64,000 nt of DNA from Erwinia sp. E602 (GTDB lineage: Bacteria; Pseudomonadota; Gammaproteobacteria; Enterobacterales; Enterobacteriaceae). Below, in pieces: positions 1 through 9,900 of the stretch. The DNA is taken from assembly GCF_018141005.1 (NCBI RefSeq), contig NZ_CP046582.1:3348001-3412000 (forward strand), written 5' to 3'. A model generated the notes under the pieces. It worked only from the letters and a program-made list of their open reading frames with translations. It had not been told where the DNA came from and ran no database searches. Numbering within the stretch: position 1 is the stretch's first letter; every line of letters starts with the position of its first letter. The translations under genes were made by a program, and so were the position numbers.

Positions 1-63
1 TCTAACAGCACCGGACTCCACCAGATCGTCAGCTGGATCGACGGCCAGCCAGGGGCGCGTTAA
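1..63 (+). CDS. 3' end of an unidentified gene (partial)
   Basis: Frame 1 is open from the first base and ends at a TAA at 61-63, giving a 20-residue C-terminal tail ending in Gly-Ala-Arg. Too little is visible to identify the product, and a second forward frame is also open here, so this could be chance. A short C-run/G-run hairpin (about 65-80) follows the stop, which mildly supports a gene end. Confidence 0.3.
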   Translation, partial: SNSTGLHQIVSWIDGQPGAR

Positions 64-121
64 CCCCCTCATTATGGGGAGCGCCGTCTGACCGACCCTT
101 CGTCACTCCCCGCGCGCTGAG

Positions 122-2557
122 TTACGGCTGTGGAAGATCCTCGCCGCGGCTGCGGTGCGGCCGGTCAATAATCATCGTCTGCGGCGTCGACAGCATCACC
201 CCTTCTTTACGTAAGCGGGTCAGGATATCGAACAGCAGGTCGCTTTTCGCCCCGCCGACCTGGCGCGGGCTGGCGACGTTGCCGGTCACCGACAGCACGA
301 TTCCGGTTGCGGTGAGGTCCTTAAACGACACCGACGGCTCTGGCGTCTCCAGAATGCGTTCATTATCGGCATAGACGTCGAGCAGCAGCTGGCGCACCTG
401 CTGCGGATCGATGTCCAGCGGGAAGGTCAGGGTGATGGTCGCCACCCCCTGCGCGTTGCCCATCGTCGCGTTGCGCACGTTCTGCGAGATAAACTGCGAG
501 TTGGGCACGATCACCGTCGAGCGGTCGCTGAGCTGGATTTCGGTGGCACGCACGTTGATACGGCGAATATCCCCCTCAATACCGCTAATGCTCACCAGAT
601 CGCCGACCTTCACCGGCCGTTCGGTCAGCAGGATCAGGCCGGAGATAAAGTTCTTCACGATCTCCTGCAGGCCAAAACCGATACCCACCGACAGCGCGCT
701 GACGATCCACGCCAGCTTGTTCCACTGCAGGCCCATAACCGACAGCGTCATCAGGATCACCAGCACAAAACCGATATTGCTGAACAGGGTGACCAGCGAC
801 ACGCGCATGCCTTTGTCCATCATGGTTTTCGGCAGGAAATCGTGCTCCAGCCAGCGCTTCACCGAGCGCAGCACCCACATGCCGACCACCAGGCACACCA
901 GCGCGTTAACCACGTGCGCCGGCACGATATTCATCGACTCCAGACCCTTGCCGCCCCAGAACTCAATCGCCTTCTGCACCAGCTCAATCGGCGTGGCGGT
1001 ACCAAAGGTGCCGTTCAGTATCGCCATCGCGGCGACCAGGATCAGGATAGTTTTACCCAGCGCGCCGAGCAGCGCGGCGACCTGGCCGAGATGGCGGGCA
1101 TCAATGTTCAGCGAGGTCTGAATGCGCTTGCCGGAGGCGGTGCTGGTGGAGAACAGGCTCTCACAGCCGTCCGCCACCAGCTGGCTGAAGATGTAGAACA
1201 GGCCGAAGACGATGCCCACCCAGATCAGCTCATAGCTGAGGAAGCGCGCCAGGGTGATATAGCCAATCACCAGCGTAATCATGATCGCCACGCCGGTCAG
1301 CGTCAGGCCCATCTGGATCAGGCCGGCCAGCGTGGTACGCGCTTCGGGCTGGTGCCCTTCCAGCAGCATCCGCCGGCGCACGCGGTTGGTACGGAAGCTG
1401 ATCGACAGCGCGGTCGCGCCGACCAGCAGCGCGGTCATGCCGTTGGCAAAGATGGTGGTCCCCACGCTGGTGTTGGCGCTGCTGTTAAAGATCTCCACCG
1501 TCTGGAAGATAAACACCAGCGCGGCGGTCAGCGGCGGATAGGGTTTCAGCGCCAGCGCCACCTCGTTAGAGATATTCGGCAGGCGCCACGACGGCCGGCG
1601 GGTGGAGAGAAACGCCCGCCCCAGCCCGGCGATCAGCCCGCAGAAAATACTCAGGCCCACCAGCTTGTCGGCAAAGGTGCGCACGTCGTCCACCACCTGG
1701 TCATGGCGGGTAAACGCCTGATCGAGGAAGTTAAACGCCAGCACCACCGCGCCAAGGGTGGTCAGCGCCGTCGCCGCCGCAAGGAAGCTGCGGCGCATGC
1801 GCCCTTCCGGCAGATGGTTGATCCCCACCCAGGCCAGAAACTCTTCCAGATAACGCCGGCCAAGGGTGGCTACCAGCACCGCCGCCAGCGCCCAGGCGAT
1901 AGTGCCGAAACGCCAGCCATCGGACCAGGAGAGCGCCGCCGTGGTGGCCAGTTCATCAACAAAATCGCTGATTTTGCTGCTGTCTTCCTCCTGGGTGTTA
2001 AACAGCGGTGCCCAGAAACGCGGACCAAAAATACTGCCGGCGTTCAGCGCCAGCTGGGTCTTCAGCGCGTCACGGCGCAGGTTAACGATCTGCGCCGACA
2101 GATTTATCGCCCCGCTTTTAATCGCGGCAGCCTGTTTCACCTGATCGTCCATCTTCGCTTTCTGGGCTTCCAGCTTGCTGCGCTTGCTGGTGACCTCGGC
2201 AGTCTCCTTTACGCCGCTGTCGGCGGTGGGGGCCGGGCCAAGCACCGCCAGCTGCGCCTCCAGCTGCGCGCGCTGCGGAACGATGCCCTGCATCAGGGTA
2301 TCCGCCGCGCCGGAGAGCTCCAGCGACATATCGTTGAGGATATTCAGCCGCCCGTCGTTGGTTTCGCCGGAGACCTGCTGTTTGATTTTATCCAGCACCT
2401 TCTGCATTTTTGGCAGCTCGGCGGCGGCGTTGACCACCTTTGGCGCGCCGTCGCTGCTGGCCTGAGAGGTGTCGCTGTCGGCCGCGTTGGCCCACTGCGG
2501 TGACAGCACCAGCAGCATCAGCAGAAAGACGCGAAGAAACGTTGAGAGGCGGGACAT
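122..2557 (-). CDS. DUF3772-type mechanosensitive channel, MscS family
   Basis: An 811-residue inner-membrane protein probably acting as an osmotic safety valve. It starts with a signal peptide (residues 1-25), then a periplasmic helical DUF3772-type region (about 45-170), many transmembrane helices, and a C-terminal MscS core (about 590-790). The core is recognisable from the Gly/Ala-rich pore helix (SVGIGFGLQEIVKN), the following GLILLTERPVKVGD beta-domain entry and the VPNSQF motif. A good AGGAA ribosome site precedes the ATG. It is not YbiO, MscK, MscM or YnaI by sequence. It sits next to pbpG, where E. coli has dld, so the position differs from E. coli. The family assignment is firm; the gating stimulus is inferred. 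Confidence 0.88.
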   Translation of the reverse strand: MSRLSTFLRVFLLMLLVLSPQWANAADSDTSQASSDGAPKVVNAAAELPKMQKVLDKIKQQVSGETNDGRLNILNDMSLELSGAADTLMQGIVPQRAQLEAQLAVLGPAPTADSGVKETAEVTSKRSKLEAQKAKMDDQVKQAAAIKSGAINLSAQIVNLRRDALKTQLALNAGSIFGPRFWAPLFNTQEEDSSKISDFVDELATTAALSWSDGWRFGTIAWALAAVLVATLGRRYLEEFLAWVGINHLPEGRMRRSFLAAATALTTLGAVVLAFNFLDQAFTRHDQVVDDVRTFADKLVGLSIFCGLIAGLGRAFLSTRRPSWRLPNISNEVALALKPYPPLTAALVFIFQTVEIFNSSANTSVGTTIFANGMTALLVGATALSISFRTNRVRRRMLLEGHQPEARTTLAGLIQMGLTLTGVAIMITLVIGYITLARFLSYELIWVGIVFGLFYIFSQLVADGCESLFSTSTASGKRIQTSLNIDARHLGQVAALLGALGKTILILVAAMAILNGTFGTATPIELVQKAIEFWGGKGLESMNIVPAHVVNALVCLVVGMWVLRSVKRWLEHDFLPKTMMDKGMRVSLVTLFSNIGFVLVILMTLSVMGLQWNKLAWIVSALSVGIGFGLQEIVKNFISGLILLTERPVKVGDLVSISGIEGDIRRINVRATEIQLSDRSTVIVPNSQFISQNVRNATMGNAQGVATITLTFPLDIDPQQVRQLLLDVYADNERILETPEPSVSFKDLTATGIVLSVTGNVASPRQVGGAKSDLLFDILTRLRKEGVMLSTPQTMIIDRPHRSRGEDLPQP

Positions 2558-2705
2558 GAAAAGGTTCCTGATACCTGTAGAGAGGCGCCGGCCGGCACCA
2601 CCAGTTTAATCCGATCAGTTTAGGCGTTTGCCCTGGCCGATACACTAAGAATAAGCAGAGAATGCGGGCAGACGGCATGCGCCTGCCGCGCAGGGTGAAC
2701 AGAAC

Positions 2706-2721
2706 GGCGGGACACCCCGCC
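2706..2721 (-). terminator. Hairpin after pbpG
   Basis: GGCGGG and CCCGCC arms around an ACAC loop lie 8 nt beyond the pbpG stop. In the minus-strand reading the hairpin is followed by a weak T-rich stretch (GTTCTGTTC). A modest candidate terminator, without a clean U-tract. Confidence 0.4.
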
Positions 2722-2728
2722 GCGCACG

Positions 2729-3679
2729 TCACTCAACGGCGCTGTCGTCGACCACGCCGTTGTGGGCCACCTGCCCCGCCTTCTGCTTTTTATAGCTCAG
2801 CGCAGCGGCCGGGACCGCGGAAACCTTGCCGGTTTCGATCCACTTACGCAGGCGGTTGGCATCGGCAAAGTGGGTATATTTGCCAAAGGCATCCAGCACC
2901 ACCAGCGCCACCGGCCGCTGGTTAATCACCGTGCGCATCACCAGGCAGTGGCCGGCTTCGTTGGTGAAGCCGGTTTTGGTCAGCTGAATATTCCAGTCCG
3001 GGCGGTAGACCAGGTGGTTAGTGTTGCGGAACGGCAGCGTATAGTTCGGGTGGCTGAAGCTGGCCATCTCTTCGCGGGTGGTGCTGAGCTGGCCAATCAG
3101 CGGATAGCGCTTGGTGGCGATCAGCAGCTTAGTCAGATCGCGCGCGGTGGAGACGTTCTGAATTGACAGGCCGGTCGGCTCAACGTAACGGGTGTTGCTC
3201 ATGCCCAGCGCGCGCGCTTTGGCGTTCATCGCGCGGATAAAGGCGTCATAGCCGCCGGGATAGTGGTGTGCCAGGCTGGCGGCGGCGCGGTTCTCCGACG
3301 ACATCAGCGCCAGCAGCATCATATTTTTGCGACTGATTTCGCTGTTCAGCCGCACGCGGGAGTAAATGCCGCGCATCTCCGGGGTGTGGCTGATATCCAC
3401 CTTCAGCATCTCATCCATCGGCTGCTGCGCGTCCAGCGCCACCATCACGGTCATGACCTTGGTGATCGAGGCGATCGAGCGCACGCGATCGGGATGGTTG
3501 GCGTAGATAACGTTGCCGTTATTCAGGTCAACGATCATCGCGCTGCCGGAGGCAATTTCCGGCTGAGCAGCCGTTTTTAACTCAACCGGCGCGGTACGGG
3601 CCATGGCAGAGGGCAGCATCCCCTGGGCTGAAAACAACATGGCGAGGCTTAACAGAGATAAATGAATTTTTGCAGGCAT
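2729..3679 (-). CDS. pbpG: D-alanyl-D-alanine endopeptidase PBP7
   Basis: A 316-residue periplasmic penicillin-binding protein that cleaves D-Ala-meso-DAP cross-links during peptidoglycan remodelling. It has a signal peptide (1-27, ending SAMA) and the three active-site motifs of S11/SxxK enzymes: SITK at 71-74 (nucleophile Ser71), SEN at 128-130 and KTG near 234. Length matches E. coli PBP7 (about 310), and the next genes, yohC and yohD, are the E. coli neighbours. Both endpoints look ordinary and no residues are missing. Confidence 0.95.
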   Translation of the reverse strand: MPAKIHLSLLSLAMLFSAQGMLPSAMARTAPVELKTAAQPEIASGSAMIVDLNNGNVIYANHPDRVRSIASITKVMTVMVALDAQQPMDEMLKVDISHTPEMRGIYSRVRLNSEISRKNMMLLALMSSENRAAASLAHHYPGGYDAFIRAMNAKARALGMSNTRYVEPTGLSIQNVSTARDLTKLLIATKRYPLIGQLSTTREEMASFSHPNYTLPFRNTNHLVYRPDWNIQLTKTGFTNEAGHCLVMRTVINQRPVALVVLDAFGKYTHFADANRLRKWIETGKVSAVPAAALSYKKQKAGQVAHNGVVDDSAVE

Positions 3680-3830
3680 CGGTTAGGGACTTAACGGCTG
3701 GTTGTTCAGGTGTGGAGTGCACACGCCGCCACGCATCATAAAAACAGGGTCTGATGGGGCTGGCGCAGGAATAATACGCCGCAACCCAAGACTTTTCCTA
3801 CGAATTATTCGTTTCCGGGCGTAACCAACT

Positions 3831-3851
3831 GCCGCCGGCCGGGCCGGCGGC
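3831..3851. terminator. Perfect GC hairpin between yohC and pbpG
   Basis: Two 10-nt arms (GCCGCCGGCC/GGCCGGCGGC) around one central G, 7 nt beyond the yohC stop (minus strand). There is no U-tract, so it may work as a 3' end stabiliser rather than a classical intrinsic terminator. Confidence 0.4.
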
Positions 3852-3858
3852 ACAGCGG

Positions 3859-4446
3859 TCAGAACAGCTGATAACCGTAGCCCCACATGATAACGGTCAG
3901 CGCCAGCAACACCTCCAGCACCAGCACACCGATCGCCAGCGTTGAGCCGGACAGGCGCAGGCTCTCTTCCCGGTCAATACTGAGAAACTGCGGGATGCCG
4001 ACGTACAGCAGATAGCCGGTATAAGCCAGCGCCAGCGTACCGACCAGCGCACACAGCCACACCAGCGGGTAGAGCGCCACCAGGCCGCTGAGGAACAGCG
4101 GCGTCGCCACGTAGCCGGCAAAGACCATACAGTGGCGCAGCGAAGGCCGCTGCGGATAGTCACGCGCCATCCACCAGATCACCCGGCCCATCACCGCCAC
4201 CCCGGCCAGCATCAGCGCATAAAACAGCACCGCCAGGCCCAGCGCGCTGGAAAAGGACAACAGAATATTCTCACCGGCTCCGACGTTCCAGCCAATCTGG
4301 GTGGTGCCAATAAAGGCACAGATCACCGGAATCAGCGCCATTAACAGCACGTGGTGGGTAAAATGGTGAGACAGCGTTTCATTTTCCTGCTTGATGTCAC
4401 GCATCTCACGATTCGGATGCGCAAGAAGTCCCCATACATGGTTCAT
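3859..4446 (-). CDS. yohC: Yip1-family inner-membrane protein YohC
   Basis: A 195-residue protein very close to E. coli YohC over its whole length (MNHVWGL start, HCMVFAGYVATPLFLSG segment, WGYGYQLF end). It has about five transmembrane helices and a Yip1-type fold; its function is unknown. The frame is open further upstream to 4542, but the ATG at 4446 has an AGGAG site 8 nt away and reproduces the family's length, so that start was chosen. Divergent from yohD. Confidence 0.93.
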   Translation of the reverse strand: MNHVWGLLAHPNREMRDIKQENETLSHHFTHHVLLMALIPVICAFIGTTQIGWNVGAGENILLSFSSALGLAVLFYALMLAGVAVMGRVIWWMARDYPQRPSLRHCMVFAGYVATPLFLSGLVALYPLVWLCALVGTLALAYTGYLLYVGIPQFLSIDREESLRLSGSTLAIGVLVLEVLLALTVIMWGYGYQLF

Positions 4447-4662
4447 ATCTTCACTCCTCTGAACAACGAACCGCCAGCGGTCTGTTTTTCGGGCGGCATC
4501 AGGGTAAGTATAAGCAGGCCGCCACGCTTTATTGTGCGGCAACGCATAAATATCAGTAAGCGGTTCAGTAACAATAAGAAATAATCTGCCGCAGAGGCTA
4601 TTGCCCCGACTCGCGAATTAACGCCTAAACTGAGTCGTCTGAAAATCCATGGGAGTCTCATT

Positions 4663-5238
4663 GTGCAGATCGATGTTAATACGCTTATTTCACAGTACGG
4701 CTACTGGGCGCTGTTTATCGGCTGCCTGGCCGAAGGCGAAACCTTTACCCTGCTTGGCGGCGTAGCCGCCCATGAAGGCCTGCTACGCTACGGCTGGGTG
4801 GTGCTCACCGCGATGTGCGGGGGCGTGCTCGGCGACACCGCGCTGTTCTTTATCGGCCGCTACTACGGTGAATCCCTGCTGCAACGGCTTACGCGGCATC
4901 AGCAGCATATTGAACGAGCCAACAGGTTGATCCATCAACGGCCGGTGCTGTTCGTTGTCGGCGTACGCTTTATGTACGGCCTGCGCCTCATTGGCCCGCT
5001 GATCATCGGTGCCAGCCGCCTTGCGCCGCGCCGTTTTCTGCTGCTCAACCTGTGCGGTGCCGCACTGTGGGCCTTTCTCTTTGTCTCGCTGGGCTTTTTC
5101 GCCGGTAGCGTGATTGCCCCCTGGCTCCACCAGCTTGAGCATCACCTTAAACATCTGGTCTGGCTATTGTTAGCCGTCGGGCTGGTCTGGGGCGCCAGGC
5201 GCTGGCTGAAGAACCGGCACCTCAGACACCCGCGCTAA
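4663..5238 (+). CDS. yohD: DedA-family inner-membrane protein YohD
   Basis: A 191-residue DedA/SNARE-associated membrane protein. Family members are linked to lipid flipping and envelope or proton-motive-force homeostasis. The characteristic segments are the SLAEGETxTLLGG-like turn near residues 20-32 and the RFMYGLRLIGP re-entrant loop near 102-112. The start is GTG, preceded by GGGAG at about 4651. Length matches E. coli YohD (192) and it pairs divergently with yohC as in E. coli. Confidence 0.93.
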   Translation: MQIDVNTLISQYGYWALFIGCLAEGETFTLLGGVAAHEGLLRYGWVVLTAMCGGVLGDTALFFIGRYYGESLLQRLTRHQQHIERANRLIHQRPVLFVVGVRFMYGLRLIGPLIIGASRLAPRRFLLLNLCGAALWAFLFVSLGFFAGSVIAPWLHQLEHHLKHLVWLLLAVGLVWGARRWLKNRHLRHPR

Positions 5239-5933
5239 TGACCTCAGGTGATAATTAACGCCATAAAGTGACAATACTCACAAGATTTACTTATTTAAAC
5301 CTGTAAAAAATAATTTCACACAGCGTTAAAGATAGTCTATGTCCATCGAGCAATTCTTTAACGCACCCACACCTGTCATCGTTGAATTTAAAGCAAATTT
5401 GACCATTTAAGCCAAATAAATGTGATACCAATCACACTTTTACACAAAAACAGCGTTAGAAAATTTAGCTTTTTTACTATTTTCACAATTAAGAAACAGA
5501 AAATCCGAGCAAAAAACCATCAGAATCTCACCAAAAAAAGGGTAGTAAAACTTATCAATACCGGAAAAACTAAGATTAATCTTAATGCCGCATCAATTGT
5601 CGACAAATTGTTAAGAGATGCTTAATTGAAAAAAGCCATGAATTTCATTTAATTACTACTTTAGTCCCCTTCCCGCCTCGCGGGCCCATCGTTAAGTGAG
5701 ACTAATCTCAAATCAACATCGGTGATTATTACTATACAACGTAAAATGATAGGTATCAGCTATCAAAAAACCCTTGCAATCACATTCAAACCAATTTCAA
5801 TTGCCTGAATTAAATGACTAAGCTCAAATTTACCTATAAATGGCACTTTCAGTGGGCTTCGCGTCTGCGTGCGCATGGAAAACCACCATCCATCAGGTCG
5901 ACTAACTCTTTGGGTATGGGAAAGGACAGCAGT
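5239..5933. promoter_or_regulatory. AT-rich gene-free regulatory stretch upstream of the EAL/adhesin locus
   Basis: Nearly 700 bp without a credible gene. From about 5240 to 5780 the DNA is strikingly AT-rich compared with the GC-rich neighbours, with A- and T-tracts typical of H-NS-bound promoters. A CRP site lies at 5418-5439. An open frame at 5422-5625 is low-complexity Lys/Asn/Ile-rich and looks like a by-product of base composition. I infer a complex promoter serving the gene at 5934, with a long leader. Confidence 0.5.
5418..5439. promoter_or_regulatory. CRP (cAMP receptor protein) binding site
   Basis: TGTGA (5421-5425), six bases, TCACA (5432-5436), flanked symmetrically by AAA and TTT. 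Both half-sites match the E. coli CRP consensus exactly. It lies about 500 bp before the EAL gene, in the AT-rich stretch. The promoter it acts on is not identified. Confidence 0.75.
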
Positions 5934-6617
5934 ATGAATGTAAAGCCTGATAATGAGCAGTTTGTCCTTGAACCCATCTATACGCAGCAGGGAAACCTGT
6001 TTGCCTTTGAGCTTTTGACTCACGTCGATCTCGCCCGTGGTAATGATGTCCCGGGCGGCGGGCATGGCGAACCGGTGTTCCCCGCTTCCGCCCGCCAGCG
6101 CATTGCCCTGTTTGAAGAGCAGCTGGACACCGTTGACTGTCTGACCCGCGGCAACCTGCTGCCGCTGATCTCCGTCAACGTTGACGCCGATATCGCCGAA
6201 CACGTGTTAAGCAGCAGCGACGTCACCCGCCGCATCGCCACCCTCGGCAGGCTGCGTTTTGAAATCAGCGAAGAGTATTCCCATCTCAACACCCCGGGTG
6301 GCGAGAAAATGCTGCAGCGGCTGTCACGCCACTGCCCGCTGTGGCTGGATCATTTCGGCGCGGGCAACTCCAGCCTGGTGACGGTGATCAACGGCAACTT
6401 TGAATACGTCAAGATCAATAAGAACTTCTTCTGGCGCTACGGCGAGAGCCATACCTTCGGCAATATCATTGAACATGTGATCCCCTACTGTAAGGGGGTG
6501 ATTGTCGATGGCGTTGAAAATAATCAGTTTAAAGAGATTTTATTACCCTTCGATATTTCTGGTGTTCAGGGGTTTGTCTGGGAGCCCGGTAATATCCCGG
6601 TATTAGCAGCAAGCTGA
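5934..6617 (+). CDS. Stand-alone degenerate EAL-domain protein, YdiV-like
   Basis: A 227-residue EAL fold without GGDEF, transmembrane or signal segments. The ATG at 5934 was chosen because AAAGGA lies about 8 nt upstream; the frame is open back to 5814. The EAL signature is degraded to FELLTH (25-30). The LDDFG metal-binding motif reads LDHFGAGNSS (138-147), KID became KIN, and EGVE became DGVE. Asn82 and Glu113 positions are retained. The FELLTH and GAGNSS forms match YdiV/RflP, a non-catalytic EAL protein that binds FlhD. I infer a regulatory protein (motility-to-adhesion switch or c-di-GMP receptor) rather than an active phosphodiesterase. It is directly upstream of the adhesin in the same orientation. 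Confidence 0.82.
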   Translation: MNVKPDNEQFVLEPIYTQQGNLFAFELLTHVDLARGNDVPGGGHGEPVFPASARQRIALFEEQLDTVDCLTRGNLLPLISVNVDADIAEHVLSSSDVTRRIATLGRLRFEISEEYSHLNTPGGEKMLQRLSRHCPLWLDHFGAGNSSLVTVINGNFEYVKINKNFFWRYGESHTFGNIIEHVIPYCKGVIVDGVENNQFKEILLPFDISGVQGFVWEPGNIPVLAAS

Positions 6618-6958
6618 CTATGGAAAGTCAGTATTATAAAAAGAAGATGTAATTATAACTAACCGGAATAATGATCCGGACCCTGTTTTTTTATGCCCCT
6701 TAACTGGGGCGGCAGCGTCTTGTCTGTTTACTAAAGGAGTAACCGGTCAGACCAGTTTAACGAATTCAGCAAAGGGAGTTGTCGGGCTGTGGTTTTTCAT
6801 CGCCCTTTAAAAGTTAAGTTTCATATAAAAATTAACAGTTTGAACGGTTAATAAAAACAAGGCATGACGTCTTTTCATCACGTAGTCAAATAAGTAAACG
6901 ATTTGTCTCGGGGCCTTCTCCGCTGCCAAATGCCCAATCCTCATGGGAGTAAAAGTTT
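6618..6958 (+). promoter_or_regulatory. Leader/promoter region of the adhesin gene
   Basis: A 341 bp gap between the EAL gene and the adhesin. A short CCGGA/TCCGG hairpin (6663-6679) followed after six bases by seven T residues may weakly terminate the EAL transcript. The rest is AT-rich and would hold the adhesin promoter. No -35/-10 pair stands out. The adhesin ATG has a GGGAG ribosome site at about 6944. Confidence 0.35.
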
Positions 6959-9900
6959 ATGAACAACATAGCTGTAACCGGAAAGGAGAGCGGCGCGACC
7001 AACACCATCAATGGTGAAACGGTCACGCTGAACTCTCCCAGCGTTGTAAAGCTTAACCTGGAGCGAGCCGATATCGCGGCCACTACCCGCTCCGGGAATG
7101 ATTTGATCGTAACGCTACATTCAGGCGAAAAAGTCGTACTGCAGAATTTCTTTGTCGCTGATGCCCAGGGCAATATCAGTGATTTAGTGATCCAGGATGG
7201 CCAGGGCGCACTCTGGTGGGTTGAAGATCCCGCGACCGGCTTCCACTTCACATCCATTGCCGGCATCGAAGGCCTGCTGGGTGGCGAAGCATCCAGCAAC
7301 TATGCTGCCGGTCTGTCGTTCCTCGGTGCCGGCCTGCTGGGCGGCGGCGCCATGGCCCTCGGCCTTGGCGGATCGAATAGCGACAACAACGATACTAACA
7401 ACGAAAGTGATTCCGACTCGGACTCCGACAGCGACTCCGATGCGGACAGTGACTCCGATGCGGACAGTGACTCCGATGCGGACAGTGACTCCGATTCCGA
7501 CAGCGACTCCGATTCCGACAGTGACTCCGATTCCGACAGTGACTCAGACTCCGACAGCGATTCTGATTCCGACAGCGATTCTGATTCCGACAGTGACTCC
7601 GATTCCGACAGCGACTCAGACTCCGACAGCGACTCCGATTCCGACAGCGACTCAGACTCCGACAGCGACTCCGATTCCGACAGCGACTCAGACTCCGACA
7701 GCGATTCTGATTCCGACAGCGATTCTGATTCCGACAGCGATTCTGATTCCGACAGTGACTCCGATTCCGACAGCGACTCCGATTCCGACAGCGACTCAGA
7801 CGCCGACAGCGACGCAGACGCCGACAGTGATGCTGACGCTGATAGCGATGCTGACTCAGATAGTGACTCTGATTCCGACAGCGATGCCGATGCTGACAGC
7901 GATGCCGACGCAGATGCGGATGCCGATGCTGACTCAGACGCTGATGCGGACTCCGATGCAGATGCTGACTCCGATGCGGACGCTGACGCCGATGCGGATG
8001 CGGATGCCGACGCGGATGCCGATGCCGATGCCGATGCCGATGCTGATGCCGATGCGGATGCCGATGCCGATGCCGATGCCGATGCCGACGCCGATGCGGA
8101 TGCGGATGCCGATGCTGACGCCGATGCGGATGCCGATGCGGATGCTGACGCCGATGCGGACGCCGATGCTGACGCCGACGCCGATGCTGACGCCGATGCC
8201 GATGCCGACGCGGATGCCGATGCGGATGCTGACGCCGATGCCGATGCCGATGCCGATGCGGATGCTGACGCCGATGCCGATGCGGATGCGGACGCCGACG
8301 CCGATGCCGACGCGGATGCGGATGCCGACGCAGATGCCGACGCGGATGCGGATGCCGATGCGGATGCTGACGCCGATGCAGATGCCGACGCGGATGCCGA
8401 TGCGGATGCTGACGCCGATGCCGATGCCGATGCCGATGCGGATGCTGACGCCGATGCCGATGCGGATGCGGACGCCGACGCCGATGCCGACGCGGATGCG
8501 GATGCCGACGCAGATGCCGACGCGGATGCGGATGCCGATGCGGATGCTGACGCCGATGCAGATGCAGATGCGGACGCGGATGCGGATGCTGACGCCGATG
8601 CGGACGCCGATGCGGATGCCGATGCCGATGCGGATGCTGACGCCGATGCCGACGCCGATGCCGACGCCGATGCGGATGCGGATGCGGATGCCGACGCCGA
8701 CGCCGATGCGGATGCTGATGCGGACGCCGACGCCGACGCCGATGCGGATGCGGACGCCGACGCCGACGCCGACGCCGATGCGGATGCGGATGCCGATGCG
8801 GACGCCGATGCTGATGCCGATGCCGATGCCGATGCCGATGCGGATGCCGATGCGGACGCCGATGCGGATGCCGATGCGGATGCTGACTCCGATGCAGATG
8901 CAGATGCGGACGCGGATGCCGATGCGGACGCCGATGCCGATGCGGATGCTGATGCCGATGCGGATGCTGATGCCGATGCCGATGCCGATGCGGATGCCGA
9001 TGCCGATGCCGATGCCGATGCCGATGCCGATGCGGATGCCGATGCTGATGCCGATGCGGATGCCGATGCCGATGCCGATGCCGACGCCGATGCGGATGCG
9101 GATGCCGATGCTGACGCCGATGCGGATGCCGATGCGGATGCTGACGCCGATGCGGATGCCGATGCGGACGCCGATGCGGACGCCGATGCAGACGCCGACG
9201 CCGATGCTGACGCCGATGCTGACGCCGACGCCGATGCCGATGCGGATGCTGACGCCGATGCCGATGCCGATGCCGATGCGGATGCTGACGCCGATGCCGA
9301 TGCGGATGCGGACGCCGACGCCGATGCCGACGCGGATGCGGATGCCGACGCAGATGCCGACGCGGATGCGGATGCCGATGCCGATGCGGATGCTGACGCC
9401 GATGCAGATGCAGATGCGGACGCGGATGCCGATGCGGATGCCGATGCCGATGCGGATGCTGACGCCGATGCGGATGCCGATGCGGACGCCGACGCGGATG
9501 CCGATGCCGATGCGGATGCCGATGCCGATGCCGATGCCGATGCCGATGCCGATGCGGATGCCGATGCCGATGCCGATGCGGATGCGGATGCTGATGCCGA
9601 TGCGGATGCCGATGCGGATGCCGATGCGGATGCCGATGCCGATGCCGACGCCGATGCGGATGCGGATGCCGATGCTGACGCCGATGCGGATGCCGATGCG
9701 GATGCTGACGCCGATGCGGATGCCGATGCGGACGCCGACGCGGATGCCGATGCCGATGCGGATGCCGATGCCGATGCGGATGCGGATGCGGATGCCGACG
9801 CCGATGCGGATGCTGATGCGGACGCCGACGCCGACGCCGACGCCGATGCCGATGCGGATGCGGATGCGGATGCGGATGCGGATGCCGATGCTGACGCCGA

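Noticed and set aside
842..2503. 553-codon antisense frame inside the MscS-family gene
   Set aside because: GC-rich shadow with His/Arg/Gln composition; the opposite strand encodes a well-conserved channel.
5422..5625. 67-codon Lys/Ile/Asn-rich frame in the AT-rich gap
   Set aside because: Low-complexity product of AT-rich DNA, lacks a ribosome site and overlaps the CRP site.
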